From Acidobacteriota bacterium (lineage in GTDB: Bacteria > Aquificota > Aquificia > Aquificales > Aquificaceae), in contig RFFP01000023.1 of assembly GCA_003696155.1 (NCBI GenBank), positions 1-41,912 on the forward strand: a DNA stretch of 41,912 nucleotides, in the 5' to 3' direction. Position numbers and translations under genes: made by a program. Every line of letters starts with the position of its first letter. Position 1 is the first letter of the stretch. This document shows positions 7,037 through 14,740 of the stretch, in pieces. The notes beneath the pieces are model-generated. The model worked only from the letters and a program-made list of their open reading frames with translations. It had not been told where the DNA came from and made no database searches.

Positions 7037-7477
7037 TTACCAGGATATGACCCTCACCCTCTCCTCCGATAACACACCGAAGACCTTATCGGGGCTTCCC
7101 AACTCCGCACCCTCTATGAGCTTTTCAACACCAAGTACCTTAGCACAATGAGGGCATACATAAACTTTTCCACCGGCTGATATAAACTCCTTAAGAGCCT
7201 TTACACCTTTCGTCTCCTTTACCTTTGCATCCGCAAGTCTCACCGCTTCTGAGTTGAGCCATACAACGGTCTTGTTGCCCCTCTGAAGGGAAACCAGGGC
7301 AAACTTCAGCGCCATGGTAGGTTTTAGCCCCTTATCATCCGTTAGGTTGACCATAACCGTTATGTTGTCCTGAGCCTGTGAGTGCATATGTACGTGCTTT
7401 TCGTGCGCCCATAAAGGCTGGAATGCAAGGGGCGTAAAGGTTAGAAGTCCAACCAGCACGAGTGTTTTAATTCTCAT
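7037..7477 (-). CDS. Periplasmic His-rich DsrE-like protein
   Basis: The start is the ATG at 7477 (MRIKTLVLVG). It has AAGGAGG just upstream, and the predicted transcription start lies near 7502, so the longer frame from 7510 would begin before the mRNA. A Sec signal peptide ending near LWA precedes a His-rich mature N-terminus (HEKHVHMHS), a likely metal-binding tag. The rest resembles a DsrE/DsrF-like fold (NITVMVNLTDDKG...ALKFALVSLQRG) with a cysteine pair in KVYVCPHCAKVLGV at the position where DsrE-family proteins carry their reactive Cys. It is first in a two-gene operon with the copper-type receptor. A periplasmic metal or sulfur carrier is plausible but unproven. Confidence 0.72.
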   Translation of the reverse strand: MRIKTLVLVGLLTFTPLAFQPLWAHEKHVHMHSQAQDNITVMVNLTDDKGLKPTMALKFALVSLQRGNKTVVWLNSEAVRLADAKVKETKGVKALKEFISAGGKVYVCPHCAKVLGVEKLIEGAELGSPDKVFGVLSEERVRVISW

Positions 7478-7508
7478 TTTTTTAACCTCCTTTTGACGTG
7501 ATATTAAC

Positions 7509-7537
7509 ATTTTAGTTGATATTATGACCTATGTCAA
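7509..7537 (-). promoter_or_regulatory. Sigma-70 promoter of the dsrE-like/TonB receptor operon
   Basis: The -35 TTGACA (7537-7532) is a perfect match, the spacer is 17 bp, and the -10 TAAAAT (7514-7509) matches 5 of 6. The predicted start near 7502 gives about 25 nt of leader with AAGGAGG. It is the strongest sigma-70 promoter seen in the window. Confidence 0.8.
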
Positions 7538-7551
7538 GTTTTTGAGTTCTT

Positions 7552-8058
7552 CTACTTGTACACCTTCCTTCTGAAAAGGTCCTTAGGAGATACTAACCTC
7601 TCTATAAAGAGCTTTCCATCAAGGTGGTCTATTTCGTGTTGCAGAACCACCGCCTCAAAGCCTTCTGTTTCAAACTCCATGGGCTCACCGTAGAGATTCT
7701 GAGCTTCTACCCTTATCCAATAGTATCTCTTTATGTTGCCCGTGTACTCAGGAACGCTTAAACACCCTTCCCTTACAATAAGCTCTCCCTCCGCCTTTGT
7801 TATGCGTGGGTTTATCAAAACCATAAAACCGTGGGAAAGCTTGTTTTCCTTGTGCTTAGAGCTTGAAGTGTCCACTAATATAATCCTCTTGTGAACCCCC
7901 ACCTGAGGTGAGGCTATACCAACACAGGCAGGCGAGTTTCTCATAACCTCCTCTAGTCTTTTTACAAACTGCCTGAGATCTTTGTCAAACTCCACCACCT
8001 CAAGGGAGGGTATTTTTAACCTCTCATCGGGGTAGGTAAGTATCCGAAGCTCTTTCAA
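7552..8058 (-). CDS. def: Peptide deformylase
   Basis: Removes the formyl group from the N-terminal Met of new proteins in the cytoplasm, using a metal centre. All three family motifs are present: GIASPQVG (residues 47-54, a variant of GxGLAAxQ), EGCLSVP (97-103, Cys metal ligand) and the QHEIDHLDG zinc-binding helix (140-148, two His ligands and catalytic Glu). The length of 168 residues is normal. The start is a TTG at 8058 that overlaps the stop of the ACT-domain gene (TTGA), indicating translational coupling. No ATG near the expected N-terminus exists in this frame. Confidence 0.95.
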   Translation of the reverse strand: MKELRILTYPDERLKIPSLEVVEFDKDLRQFVKRLEEVMRNSPACVGIASPQVGVHKRIILVDTSSSKHKENKLSHGFMVLINPRITKAEGELIVREGCLSVPEYTGNIKRYYWIRVEAQNLYGEPMEFETEGFEAVVLQHEIDHLDGKLFIERLVSPKDLFRRKVYK

Positions 8059-8573
8059 AGCTCCGCTCCCTCTTCCCTTTCAATGCTTATATCAACACCT
8101 ATAAGCTCCTTTAACTTTTCAAGTTTCCCTTGGAGTTCATTGTAAACGTCTCTTTCCGCCTCAGCCTCTATAACCATCACGTAGAGCCCTCCCCTCTTTT
8201 CTGTCCTCAGGTCGCTTATGTTCAGACCTAGGTTGGCAAGGGTCTGGGACACGTGGTAAACTATGCCTGGCCTGTCGGAACCAAAGACCACTATCCTGTA
8301 TATTTCCTGAGGTAATGCGTAAGTTACCTCTTCCAATTCTCTGCATACCATAAAGAGCTCAAAGTTCTGCCCAACCTCCTTTAGACTCTGGAGTATGTCC
8401 TCCGCAGTTATATCCTTATCTGAGCTTACTATGAGCATTATGGTAAACTCGCCGTTCAGCCTTGTCATAGAAGAGTCCTCAAGGTTCAAGCCTAAACTGT
8501 ACAGTGCCTTACTAACTCCCGCCACTATGCCCGGTCTGTCCTTCCCAAAGAGGGATAGTATGAAAAACTTCAT
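8055..8573 (-). CDS. Tandem ACT-domain protein (GcvR-like)
   Basis: Two ACT domains: residues about 1-80 (beginning FFILSLFGKDRPGIVAGVS) and about 90-170 (IVVFGSDRPGIVYHVSQTL). The GKDRPGI / GSDRPGI loops are the typical ligand-binding turns of ACT modules. The architecture equals that of GcvR, the glycine-cleavage repressor accessory of E. coli, and of other two-ACT regulators, so it likely senses an amino acid. The target is unknown. gcvPB is in the window at 24224 but not adjacent. It is co-transcribed with def. It starts 14 bp from the divergent gene at 8588, with TAAAAT only 6 nt before its ATG and no Shine-Dalgarno, so the mRNA may be leaderless. Confidence 0.82.
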   Translation of the reverse strand: MKFFILSLFGKDRPGIVAGVSKALYSLGLNLEDSSMTRLNGEFTIMLIVSSDKDITAEDILQSLKEVGQNFELFMVCRELEEVTYALPQEIYRIVVFGSDRPGIVYHVSQTLANLGLNISDLRTEKRGGLYVMVIEAEAERDVYNELQGKLEKLKELIGVDISIEREEGAEL

Positions 8574-8575
8574 GC

Positions 8576-8585
8576 TATGATTTTA
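8576..8585. promoter_or_regulatory. Overlapping bidirectional -10 elements
   Basis: Plus strand TATGAT (8576-8581) lies 6 nt before the ATG at 8588. Minus strand TAAAAT (8585-8580) lies 6 nt before the ATG at 8573. Both predict transcription starting at or next to the start codon. Neither has a clear -35. Confidence 0.5.
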
Positions 8586-8587
8586 CT

Positions 8588-8899
8588 ATGGAAGAGCTGG
8601 ACTTTCATATATCTCAAATAGCAAGTATCTTGGGTCTTGCCAAGCCAGTGGGCTTTATGCTATCTTACGAGCTTGGAGACATATGGATAGATGTTTACCT
8701 TGAAAAGGTGGGGGAAGGTTGGACTGGGAGGACTTACACCATAAGCGTGCCAAAGGAGAAGGCAAGCAAGCTAAGGCTTATAGTGGAAAGTGTGGGTGGT
8801 AGCTCTGAGGATGTGCTGTCCGATTCAGAAAGAGCCTATGCAAGCCTTTCCTACGAAGACTGGGAGCAGGCAGGAAGTGCACTTATGAATTTACTCTGA
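8588..8899 (+). CDS. Conserved-looking hypothetical protein, 103 residues
   Basis: I do not recognise this family. It is a soluble, acidic protein with no signal or membrane segment: a short helix (ELDFHISQIASILGL), a beta-rich middle (ELGDIWIDVYLEKVGEGWTG, then RTYTISVPKE), and a C-terminal helical part with many Ser/Glu (VGGSSEDVLSDSERAYASL). Codon use matches its neighbours, so it is very likely a real gene. It is followed 2 bp later by a beta-hydroxyacid dehydrogenase gene and is probably co-transcribed with it. It has no Shine-Dalgarno, and TATGAT sits 6 nt before the ATG. Confidence 0.7.
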   Translation: MEELDFHISQIASILGLAKPVGFMLSYELGDIWIDVYLEKVGEGWTGRTYTISVPKEKASKLRLIVESVGGSSEDVLSDSERAYASLSYEDWEQAGSALMNLL

Positions 8900-8901
8900 C
8901 C

Positions 8902-9771
8902 ATGAAGATAGGATTTATAGGACTTGGAAGCCTTGGAAAGACTATAGCCCAGAGGCTGATCTCTCAGGGGACTGAGCTCCTCCTGTGGAACAGGACAAGG
9001 GAGAGGGCTTACGGTCTTGGTATGCCTGTAGCAGAAAGCCCTGCAGAACTAATAAGGAAGGTAGACCTGGTCTTCGTTATAGTCTTTGACTCGGAAGCGT
9101 CCCAGGAGGTTCTGTTTGGAAAGGACGGGCTTGTGGAAGGTGGGGTGGAGGGCAAAACTATCGTGGACATGACCACCAACCACTTTGCCTATGTGAAGGT
9201 TTCATACGAAGAGATAAAGAGATTGGGGGGCTTTTACCTTGATGCACCGGTCTTGGGTAGCGTGGTGCCCGCTCAGAAGGGAGAGCTGACTATGCTGGTA
9301 GGGGGCGATGAGGAGAAGTTCAAAGAACACAGAGCCCTCTTTGAAAAGTTCTGTAAGAAGGTCTTCTACGTAGGAAGAGCGGGAAAGGCTACAAAACTAA
9401 AGCTTATAAACAACATGGTGCTTGGGGGCATAATGCAGGTCCTTTCAGAGGCAATAGGAGTGGGTGAGCTTGCCGGCATAGAGAGGGAGCTCCTTATAGA
9501 GGTGCTGGAAAACGGTGCAGGCAAGTCATACATTTTAGACGTTAAAAAGAAAAAGCTTTTAGAGAGGGACTACTCGACCCACTTCTCCGTAGACCTTATA
9601 CATAAGGACCTTCACTACGCGGAAGACCTCGTAAAAGAGCTGGGAGCCTTTACCTTCACCCTTCAGAACGTAAAAAACGCCTATGCCCTTGGAAAATATT
9701 TAGGCATGGGGGGTGAGGACTTTTCAGTCCTCGTGGAGCTCTACAAGTCTATCAAAACTCAAAATCTTTGA
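8902..9771 (+). CDS. NAD(P)-dependent beta-hydroxyacid dehydrogenase (3-hydroxyisobutyrate dehydrogenase family)
   Basis: A 289-residue cytoplasmic oxidoreductase. The N-terminal Rossmann domain begins [17 protein letters not shown], with an arginine-containing loop ([10 protein letters not shown]) that favours NADPH. The substrate signature is [16 protein letters not shown], and the catalytic lysine lies in [13 protein letters not shown]. The C-terminal half is the helical dimer domain. This composition fits glyoxylate/succinic-semialdehyde reductases as well as 3-hydroxyisobutyrate dehydrogenases, so the substrate is not settled. It follows the 103-residue hypothetical gene by 2 bp. Its 3' end overlaps the convergent rpoD 3' end by 20 bp. 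Confidence 0.88.
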   Translation: MKIGFIGLGSLGKTIAQRLISQGTELLLWNRTRERAYGLGMPVAESPAELIRKVDLVFVIVFDSEASQEVLFGKDGLVEGGVEGKTIVDMTTNHFAYVKVSYEEIKRLGGFYLDAPVLGSVVPAQKGELTMLVGGDEEKFKEHRALFEKFCKKVFYVGRAGKATKLKLINNMVLGGIMQVLSEAIGVGELAGIERELLIEVLENGAGKSYILDVKKKKLLERDYSTHFSVDLIHKDLHYAEDLVKELGAFTFTLQNVKNAYALGKYLGMGGEDFSVLVELYKSIKTQNL

Positions 9772-11464
9772 GGTATTTAGACCTTGCAGGATGTCTTAGC
9801 TTTCTTATGGCTTTGTTCTCTATCTGCCTTATACGTTCACGGGTTACGTTGAACATCTTGCCTATCTGCTCCAAGGTATACTCTGCACCGTCTACAAGCC
9901 CGTACCTGTACATGAGGATGTCCCTTTCCTTCTCCCCTAGGGTATTTAGCACCTTTATGAGCTGTTCTCTGAGGAGCTTCCTTGATACCTGCTCTTCTGG
10001 AGATAACACGCTCTTGTCCTCTATGAAGTCCCTCAGATGGGTTTCGTCGTCATCGCCGATGGGTGTTTCCAAAGATACAGGCTCTTGAGACACTCGCATA
10101 ACCTTCCTTGCCTTGTCTGGAGATATACCCAGATGTTTGGCAACCTCCTCGGGGGTTGGTTCCCTTCCAAGCTCTTGAAACAGCTTCTTGTGAGCTTTGG
10201 TTATGTCGTTTATGGTTTCTATCATATGGACGGGTATGCGTATGGTTCTTGCTTGGTCCGCTATGGCTCTGGTTATGGCTTGTCTTATCCACCAGGTGGC
10301 GTAGGTGGAGAATTTATAACCCTTCCTGTAGTCGTATTTATCTACGGCCTTCATAAGACCAATATTACCTTCCTGTATGAGGTCCAAAAAGTGAAGACCA
10401 CGGTTTACGTACTTTTTAGCTATGGAGACAACAAGCCTTAGGTTGCACTTGACCATCACCTGCTTGGCCTGTGTTACCTTTGTTCTTCCCTCCTTTATTA
10501 TGTACATAACCCTTTCAACCTCTTCTGGAAGTATACCAAGCTCATGCCTTAGCTCCTTTATCTCCTTCTGAAGGGAAAGGTATTCATCCCTGAGCATCTG
10601 AAACCTTGAAAAACCATACCCGGCCCTTTCTGCCTTTTTCTGTAGCCCTTCATCGTGATCGTACATCCTTATGAGCTCTTCCACATCAGGGTGTATGTTT
10701 TCCAGTTTCTTTTTCCTTATTTCAAGCTCCTTAACCTTTCTGGTATATCTGTTATACAGGCTGATAAGCTCATCCGCTATGCGTTCAAACTTTGAGTGCT
10801 TGAGCTTCATATCCTTTAGTATTCTGTTCATATTTGCGTGTCTTCTAAGATACTCCTTTTTGTACTCCTGAGTGCTGTACATTACGTACAAGTCCCTCCA
10901 GTATAGGGCATCTTTGTAAGCTTTGGCAAGCTCCAGACCCTTCTCTATAAAGTACCTCTCAAGTTGCTCATGGCTCTCTTCGTACTCTTCCACAGTTCTA
11001 CTTTCATCAACTGTGTCCATAAGGTCGATGGCTTTTAGTCTGCCATTGCACACCTCACCCCAGTCCTTAAGAACCCTGTCTATAAGGAAGGAAGTTCTCA
11101 GAAGGCCCCTCCTCATTATCTTCCTTCCTCTTTCTATCTGCCTTGCGTACCTTATCTCCTCTTCCCTCTTAAGAAGGGGTATCCTCCCCATGTCCTTCAG
11201 GTATAGCCTAACGGGGTCTCCGTCCCTTCCGCTCAGAAGAAGGCTCTCCGTCGATACGGTAATGGCCTCTTTTTCTTCGAGCTCTTCTACGTTCTCCTCC
11301 GTATCTACTATTCTTACACCCCTCTCCTGAAGGAAGTCCATTATCTCTTCGTATAGCTCCGTGTTTAAAAACTCAGGACCTAGTATGTTGTTAATCTCGT
11401 CGTAAGTCACATAACCCTTTTCGCTTATTTCAATCAGCTGCTTCATAAGCTGTTTGTATATCAT
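9752..11464 (-). CDS. rpoD: RNA polymerase primary sigma factor (sigma-70)
   Basis: Housekeeping sigma factor, 570 residues. A short region 1.1-like N-terminus ([14 protein letters not shown]) precedes region 1.2 ([20 protein letters not shown]), a charged non-conserved insert (about 130-330), and regions 2.1-2.4 ([35 protein letters not shown], the -10 melting and recognition helix). Region 3 follows ([13 protein letters not shown]), then region 4.2 ([20 protein letters not shown], the -35 helix-turn-helix). GGAGGTG precedes the ATG. A consensus-like promoter lies directly upstream, so it need not depend on the nitroreductase gene ahead of it. Confidence 0.97.
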   Translation of the reverse strand: MIYKQLMKQLIEISEKGYVTYDEINNILGPEFLNTELYEEIMDFLQERGVRIVDTEENVEELEEKEAITVSTESLLLSGRDGDPVRLYLKDMGRIPLLKREEEIRYARQIERGRKIMRRGLLRTSFLIDRVLKDWGEVCNGRLKAIDLMDTVDESRTVEEYEESHEQLERYFIEKGLELAKAYKDALYWRDLYVMYSTQEYKKEYLRRHANMNRILKDMKLKHSKFERIADELISLYNRYTRKVKELEIRKKKLENIHPDVEELIRMYDHDEGLQKKAERAGYGFSRFQMLRDEYLSLQKEIKELRHELGILPEEVERVMYIIKEGRTKVTQAKQVMVKCNLRLVVSIAKKYVNRGLHFLDLIQEGNIGLMKAVDKYDYRKGYKFSTYATWWIRQAITRAIADQARTIRIPVHMIETINDITKAHKKLFQELGREPTPEEVAKHLGISPDKARKVMRVSQEPVSLETPIGDDDETHLRDFIEDKSVLSPEEQVSRKLLREQLIKVLNTLGEKERDILMYRYGLVDGAEYTLEQIGKMFNVTRERIRQIENKAIRKLRHPARSKYLKDFEF

Positions 11465-11492
11465 TCACGCACCTCCTGTATAAACCTGTTAA

Positions 11493-11521
11493 AATATAGG
11501 CAAATTTATGATTTTTGACAA
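11493..11521 (-). promoter_or_regulatory. Sigma-70 promoter of rpoD
   Basis: The -35 is TTGTCA (11521-11516), the spacer 17 bp and the -10 TATATT (11498-11493). The predicted start near 11486 leaves about 22 nt of leader carrying GGAGGTG. Confidence 0.65.
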
Positions 11522-11533
11522 GGTTGAGGGGAA

Positions 11534-12049
11534 CTATAAAAGGGTAAATATATCCTTCAGCTCCCTCCTCGGTGTGGGTAAGGGATTCTCCGCTGGATAG
11601 CCAACGGATAGCAAGGCTATCGGTCTCCATCCCTCTGGTACATTAAGGCAAACCCTTATTCCCTCCTCGTCAAAGGCACCGACCCAACATGTGCCAAGAC
11701 CGAGGGCCACCGCAGAAAGCTGGGCATAGGCGCAGGCTATGGTAGCATCCTGAAGACAGTAAAGCTCAGCTCCACGTTTCCCATACTTCCATGCGCTCCT
11801 TTCTGGGTTGGCAAAGAAGACAAAAACCACGGGAGCCTCTGCTAAAAACCACTGGTTTAGAGCAAGACGGGCAATTTCTATCCTCTTCCTTTGGTCAAGG
11901 ACCACCATAACCTCGTAAGCTTGCAAGTTCCCAGCGGATGGTGCGCTTTTTGTAGCCTCCATGATTTTTAGAAGTTTCTCTTCCTCCACGGGCTTTCGAA
12001 GATAGCTCCTTATAGAATGCCTTGCCTTCAGAACCTCAAAGAACTCCAT
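11534..12049 (-). CDS. Nitroreductase-family FMN oxidoreductase
   Basis: A 171-residue flavoprotein of the nitroreductase/NADH-dehydrogenase fold. The FMN phosphate-binding start is RHSIRSYLRKPVEEEKL, followed by ATKSAPSAGNLQAYEV (isoalloxazine and dimer contacts). The core helix is DATIACAYAQLSAVALGLG, then TCWVGAF, and the C-terminal PIALLSVGYPAE packs on FMN. Its physiological substrate cannot be told from sequence. It overlaps the phosphoribosyltransferase gene upstream by 14 bp, indicating one transcript. rpoD follows after 69 bp with its own promoter. Confidence 0.9.
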   Translation of the reverse strand: MEFFEVLKARHSIRSYLRKPVEEEKLLKIMEATKSAPSAGNLQAYEVMVVLDQRKRIEIARLALNQWFLAEAPVVFVFFANPERSAWKYGKRGAELYCLQDATIACAYAQLSAVALGLGTCWVGAFDEEGIRVCLNVPEGWRPIALLSVGYPAENPLPTPRRELKDIFTLL

Positions 12050-12671
12050 CCTTTAAAAGCTCCTCCACCTCGCTGTCCTCTACTTGACGGAAGTCTCTGT
12101 AGAACATACCTACTGCAAAACTGCCGCTTTCTGCAGTATGATAGCAGTAAACCTCATCCGCATGAGCCTTTAACCTCTCCTCTGTGTCCTTTGGGCATAC
12201 GGGAGAGGCGACCAGGACCTTGTCCGCACCTTTCCTTTTTAGATATCCTATGCCCGCTATTACCGTCTGACCAGTGGCAACCCCATCGTCAACCACCACC
12301 AGCTTCTTACCTTTAAAGTCTGGCACCTTACCCCCAAAAAACCTCCTCTCCCTTTCTCTTATCTTTTTAAGCTCTTCCTGTGCAACTCTGTCTATATCCT
12401 CCCGAGAAAGCCTAAAGTAATCAACTGTCCATCTATCTAGGTAAAGGTTACCATCGGGGTCGATAGCTCCAAAGGCAAGCTCGGGGTTTGATGGAACGCC
12501 AAGCTTTCGTACAATGAGAAGTCCGAGGGGAACTCCTAAGATTTTTGCCACCCCCTTAGCAACCACCACACCACCCCTTGGAATGCCAAGGACCATATGA
12601 ACATCTTTGACCTTATCCTTAATATACTCCCCTAAAAGCCTCCCAGCCTCTTCACGGTTTGAAAAGAGCAT
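12036..12671 (-). CDS. Phosphoribosyltransferase-domain protein
   Basis: Contains the type I PRPP-binding loop VVVDDGVATGQTV (residues 125-137) and an N-terminal PRGGVVVAKGVAKILGVPL helix typical of the ComF/Pribosyltran-like hypothetical family often named putative phosphoribosyltransferase. Residues 80-118 form a charged insert with EELKKIRERERRFFGG. No purine or pyrimidine specificity motif is evident, so the substrate is unknown. It is the first gene of a two-gene unit with the nitroreductase and is divergent from the DUF2103 gene. TAAAAT lies 6 nt before the ATG with no Shine-Dalgarno, so a leaderless mRNA is likely. Confidence 0.85.
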   Translation of the reverse strand: MLFSNREEAGRLLGEYIKDKVKDVHMVLGIPRGGVVVAKGVAKILGVPLGLLIVRKLGVPSNPELAFGAIDPDGNLYLDRWTVDYFRLSREDIDRVAQEELKKIRERERRFFGGKVPDFKGKKLVVVDDGVATGQTVIAGIGYLKRKGADKVLVASPVCPKDTEERLKAHADEVYCYHTAESGSFAVGMFYRDFRQVEDSEVEELLKDGVL

Positions 12672-12673
12672 TT

Positions 12674-12683
12674 TATAATTTTA
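12674..12683. promoter_or_regulatory. Overlapping bidirectional -10 elements
   Basis: Plus TATAAT (12674-12679) lies 9 nt before the ATG at 12689. Minus TAAAAT (12683-12678) lies 6 nt before the ATG at 12671. The gap between the two start codons is 17 bp. Confidence 0.5.
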
Positions 12684-12688
12684 AGCTA

Positions 12689-12973
12689 ATGGCAAAACAC
12701 CGCAAAGGTAAACTCAAGCTTGAGCATTCCCTACTGGAAGGACTTGAGCCTTACCTTAGCTTACTATCTAAGATGGAAGGTGTAAAAAGTATAGTGCCCG
12801 GTAGGATAGTTAGGCAAAACGGCGGAAGGGGATCAAAGGGGCTTTTCCTCAAGTACAGAACGAGCACCGGTTATAAACTTCTGTACAAAAATGGGACCTC
12901 GGTGCAGGAGGTCTTTGTGGTGTGTAACGACCCGGATATGTTTGAAAAATCTTTCAAGGGTAGTCTAGCGTAA
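12689..12973 (+). CDS. DUF2103-like small protein
   Basis: A 94-residue basic, soluble protein starting MAKHRKGKLKLEHSLLEGLE. The order KHRKGK...HSLLEGL, then KSIVPGRIVRQNG, matches my memory of DUF2103, described as predicted metal-binding. The function is unknown. A longer frame from 12659 would run into the divergent gene's coding sequence and past the -10 element. ATG 12689 also aligns with the expected family N-terminus, so the shorter start is chosen. It precedes the mini-HlyD gene by 2 bp. Confidence 0.65.
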   Translation: MAKHRKGKLKLEHSLLEGLEPYLSLLSKMEGVKSIVPGRIVRQNGGRGSKGLFLKYRTSTGYKLLYKNGTSVQEVFVVCNDPDMFEKSFKGSLA

Positions 12974-12975
12974 CC

Positions 12976-13464
12976 ATGCCTTTACTTGTTCTTCTCCTTA
13001 TCTTCGGTCTTTCCTTAGCCAACGAGCTAAAGGTTTTTACCATAGTTCAGGGTAAGGTACAAAGGGTATATGTGAAGGAGGGACAAAGGGTTAGAACAGG
13101 AGACCTACTGGTTCAGATTGACCCTGTTCTCTATACAACACAGAGAAAGAGCCTACATGCTCAGCTTGAATCCCAAAGGATAAACCTTGAGAAGGTGGAG
13201 AGGGACTTTAAACGCTATGAGGAGCTTTTTAACAGGGGTCTACTCTCAAGGAGTGAGTACGAGGATTGGAAAAGCAGATACGAGCGGGAGAAAAACAGCT
13301 ACGAGGCTATCAAAGCACAGCTGGAAAGAATTGATAAACTCATAGAGTACTGTACTATCAGGTCACCATTGGATGGTATAGTTAAAAGGCTTTTGGTCAG
13401 AGATGGACTGTTTGTTAATGGCACAACGGAGGCCCATCCTATTTTGATACTCGAGGAGCGTTAG
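12976..13464 (+). CDS. Minimal HlyD/membrane-fusion-type periplasmic protein
   Basis: A 162-residue secreted protein with a short signal peptide (MPLLVLLLIFGLSLANE). It has the split lipoyl (biotinyl-like) domain of periplasmic adaptors: first half VQGKVQRVYVKEGQRVRTGD (about residues 23-45), then a coiled-coil hairpin (about 52-118, including KRYEELFNRGLLSRSEYEDW), and the second half CTIRSPLDGIVKRLLVRDG (about 125-145). The beta-barrel and membrane-proximal domains of full-length adaptors (about 300-400 residues) are absent, and no pump gene is adjacent. It may be a genuine mini-adaptor or a reduced remnant. Its stop overlaps the convergent riboflavin gene by 4 bp. Confidence 0.8.
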   Translation: MPLLVLLLIFGLSLANELKVFTIVQGKVQRVYVKEGQRVRTGDLLVQIDPVLYTTQRKSLHAQLESQRINLEKVERDFKRYEELFNRGLLSRSEYEDWKSRYEREKNSYEAIKAQLERIDKLIEYCTIRSPLDGIVKRLLVRDGLFVNGTTEAHPILILEER

Positions 13465-14120
13465 TGGACTACCTCCCACTCGGTTATAAGGTGGTGGCCA
13501 CGCCTGAAGTGGGCCCTAAGCCTAAGATGGAGCAGGTTCTTCAAACTCTTAAACCCCTCACCACCTACAAGGGTTGGCACGTTTTCACCACCCACTATTA
13601 CTGGCAGGTGTATTAGCCTAATCTCATCCACAAAGCCCCGCCGTATAAACTCCCAGTTTATGGATGCGCCTCCTTCAACCATAAGGCTTCTTATCCCCCT
13701 TTCATAAAGAATGGGCAAAAGCCTATCAAAGTCCACAAGGTCCTCGCCAACAACGAGAACCTCCACACCCAAAGACCTTATCCTTTCCACCTTCTCCCTA
13801 GGAGCTCTATGGGTGGTAACTATCACCGTTGGAGCATCCTTGGAAAATATGTTGGCATCCAAAGGTACGTTGGCGGTAGAGCAGGGTATTATCCTGGCAG
13901 GGTTTTTACCCTCTACATATCTGACGGTTAGGCTTGGGTTGTCCGTACGCACCGTTTCACAACCCACCATTATACCGTCCACCTTAGCCCTTATCTCATG
14001 TAGGTATCTGTAAGCTTCCTGGTCCATGAGGCTCATAAGCTCCTTACTTGAAGCCCCCCTGTAAAGGGTAAGCTTTCCATCCACGCTTACCTCGGAGACT
14101 ATTATCACGTAAGGTCTCAT
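13461..14120 (-). CDS. RibD C-terminal-type reductase (archaeal-type 2,5-diamino-6-ribosylaminopyrimidinone phosphate reductase)
   Basis: A 219-residue stand-alone NAD(P)H-dependent reductase of the RibD_C/dihydrofolate-reductase-like fold used in riboflavin synthesis. Features are YVIIVSEVSVDGKLTL at the N-terminus, GIMVGCETVRTDNPSLTVR (substrate-binding), VIVTTHRAP and the nucleotide-binding MVEGGASINWEFIRRG, then the closing LPVIVGGENVPTLVGGEG. There is no deaminase domain. This matches the archaeal/fungal Rib7 type, which reduces before deamination, though a stand-alone bacterial RibG reductase is an alternative. It is the third gene of the ilvC operon, overlapping the lipid synthase gene by 4 bp. 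Confidence 0.85.
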   Translation of the reverse strand: MRPYVIIVSEVSVDGKLTLYRGASSKELMSLMDQEAYRYLHEIRAKVDGIMVGCETVRTDNPSLTVRYVEGKNPARIIPCSTANVPLDANIFSKDAPTVIVTTHRAPREKVERIRSLGVEVLVVGEDLVDFDRLLPILYERGIRSLMVEGGASINWEFIRRGFVDEIRLIHLPVIVGGENVPTLVGGEGFKSLKNLLHLRLRAHFRRGHHLITEWEVVH

Positions 14121-14740
14121 TCGTACTCTCTCCCGTAGTGTTTGTATAGGTACAAAATCCTGAGAAAAAGAGAAGCCAGGGTAAGCAAGGCTATCAGTTT
14201 TATACCAAAAGAAAGTCCCAAGGGTAGGTCAAAGCGCTCCATAAGGGTAAAGGCCATGAGGGTAAGGTGCGTCTCAGGTCTTCCAAAAAAGCCAACACCC
14301 TCCAGCGGATCCTTTATCTTACCCCTTGTTCTTTCTTCGTACCCTATCTCCGCATAGACCACGGGTTTTATAAAGGAATGGAGCATGGAGGCGGTGACCA
14401 CGGTCAGGGCTGTTAAGGGTCCTGCGTACAAAAAGCCAACAGTCCCGAGGACAAAACCGTCAACCCACTTGTCCGCAATCCAATCAAAAACCGCACCAAA
14501 TTTGGAGGTCCTTTCAGAAAGCCTTGCCACCATACCATCCGCAAGGTCAAAAAGACCGGAGAAAAATATAAAAGCCGCAGCGGTGAGAAGCTTGCCCTCG
14601 TAAAAGGCGTAAGCGGAAGCCATACCCATAAGGAGGGAAAGCAGAGTTATAAAGTTTGGCGGAAAGTGAAGCTTGTAAAGGACCACACCCACAGGTGCAT
14701 AGACCTTCTTGAGCCCTTCCCTTCTTTTTGTTAGATTCAT
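14117..14740 (-). CDS. CDP-alcohol phosphatidyltransferase family membrane protein
   Basis: Transfers a CDP-activated lipid or alcohol group during phospholipid synthesis in the inner membrane. The complete catalytic motif is present: D65, D68-G69, A72-R73, G82, D86 and D90 in [20 protein letters not shown] and the following residues. About six transmembrane helices are predicted. The start at ATG 14740 overlaps the ilvC stop (ATGA), a coupling signal, and gives [18 protein letters not shown]. The longer frame to 14764 has no advantage. The polar substrate is unclear: phosphatidylinositol-phosphate or archaetidylinositol-phosphate type synthases share this short form. Confidence 0.87.
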   Translation of the reverse strand: MNLTKRREGLKKVYAPVGVVLYKLHFPPNFITLLSLLMGMASAYAFYEGKLLTAAAFIFFSGLFDLADGMVARLSERTSKFGAVFDWIADKWVDGFVLGTVGFLYAGPLTALTVVTASMLHSFIKPVVYAEIGYEERTRGKIKDPLEGVGFFGRPETHLTLMAFTLMERFDLPLGLSFGIKLIALLTLASLFLRILYLYKHYGREYE

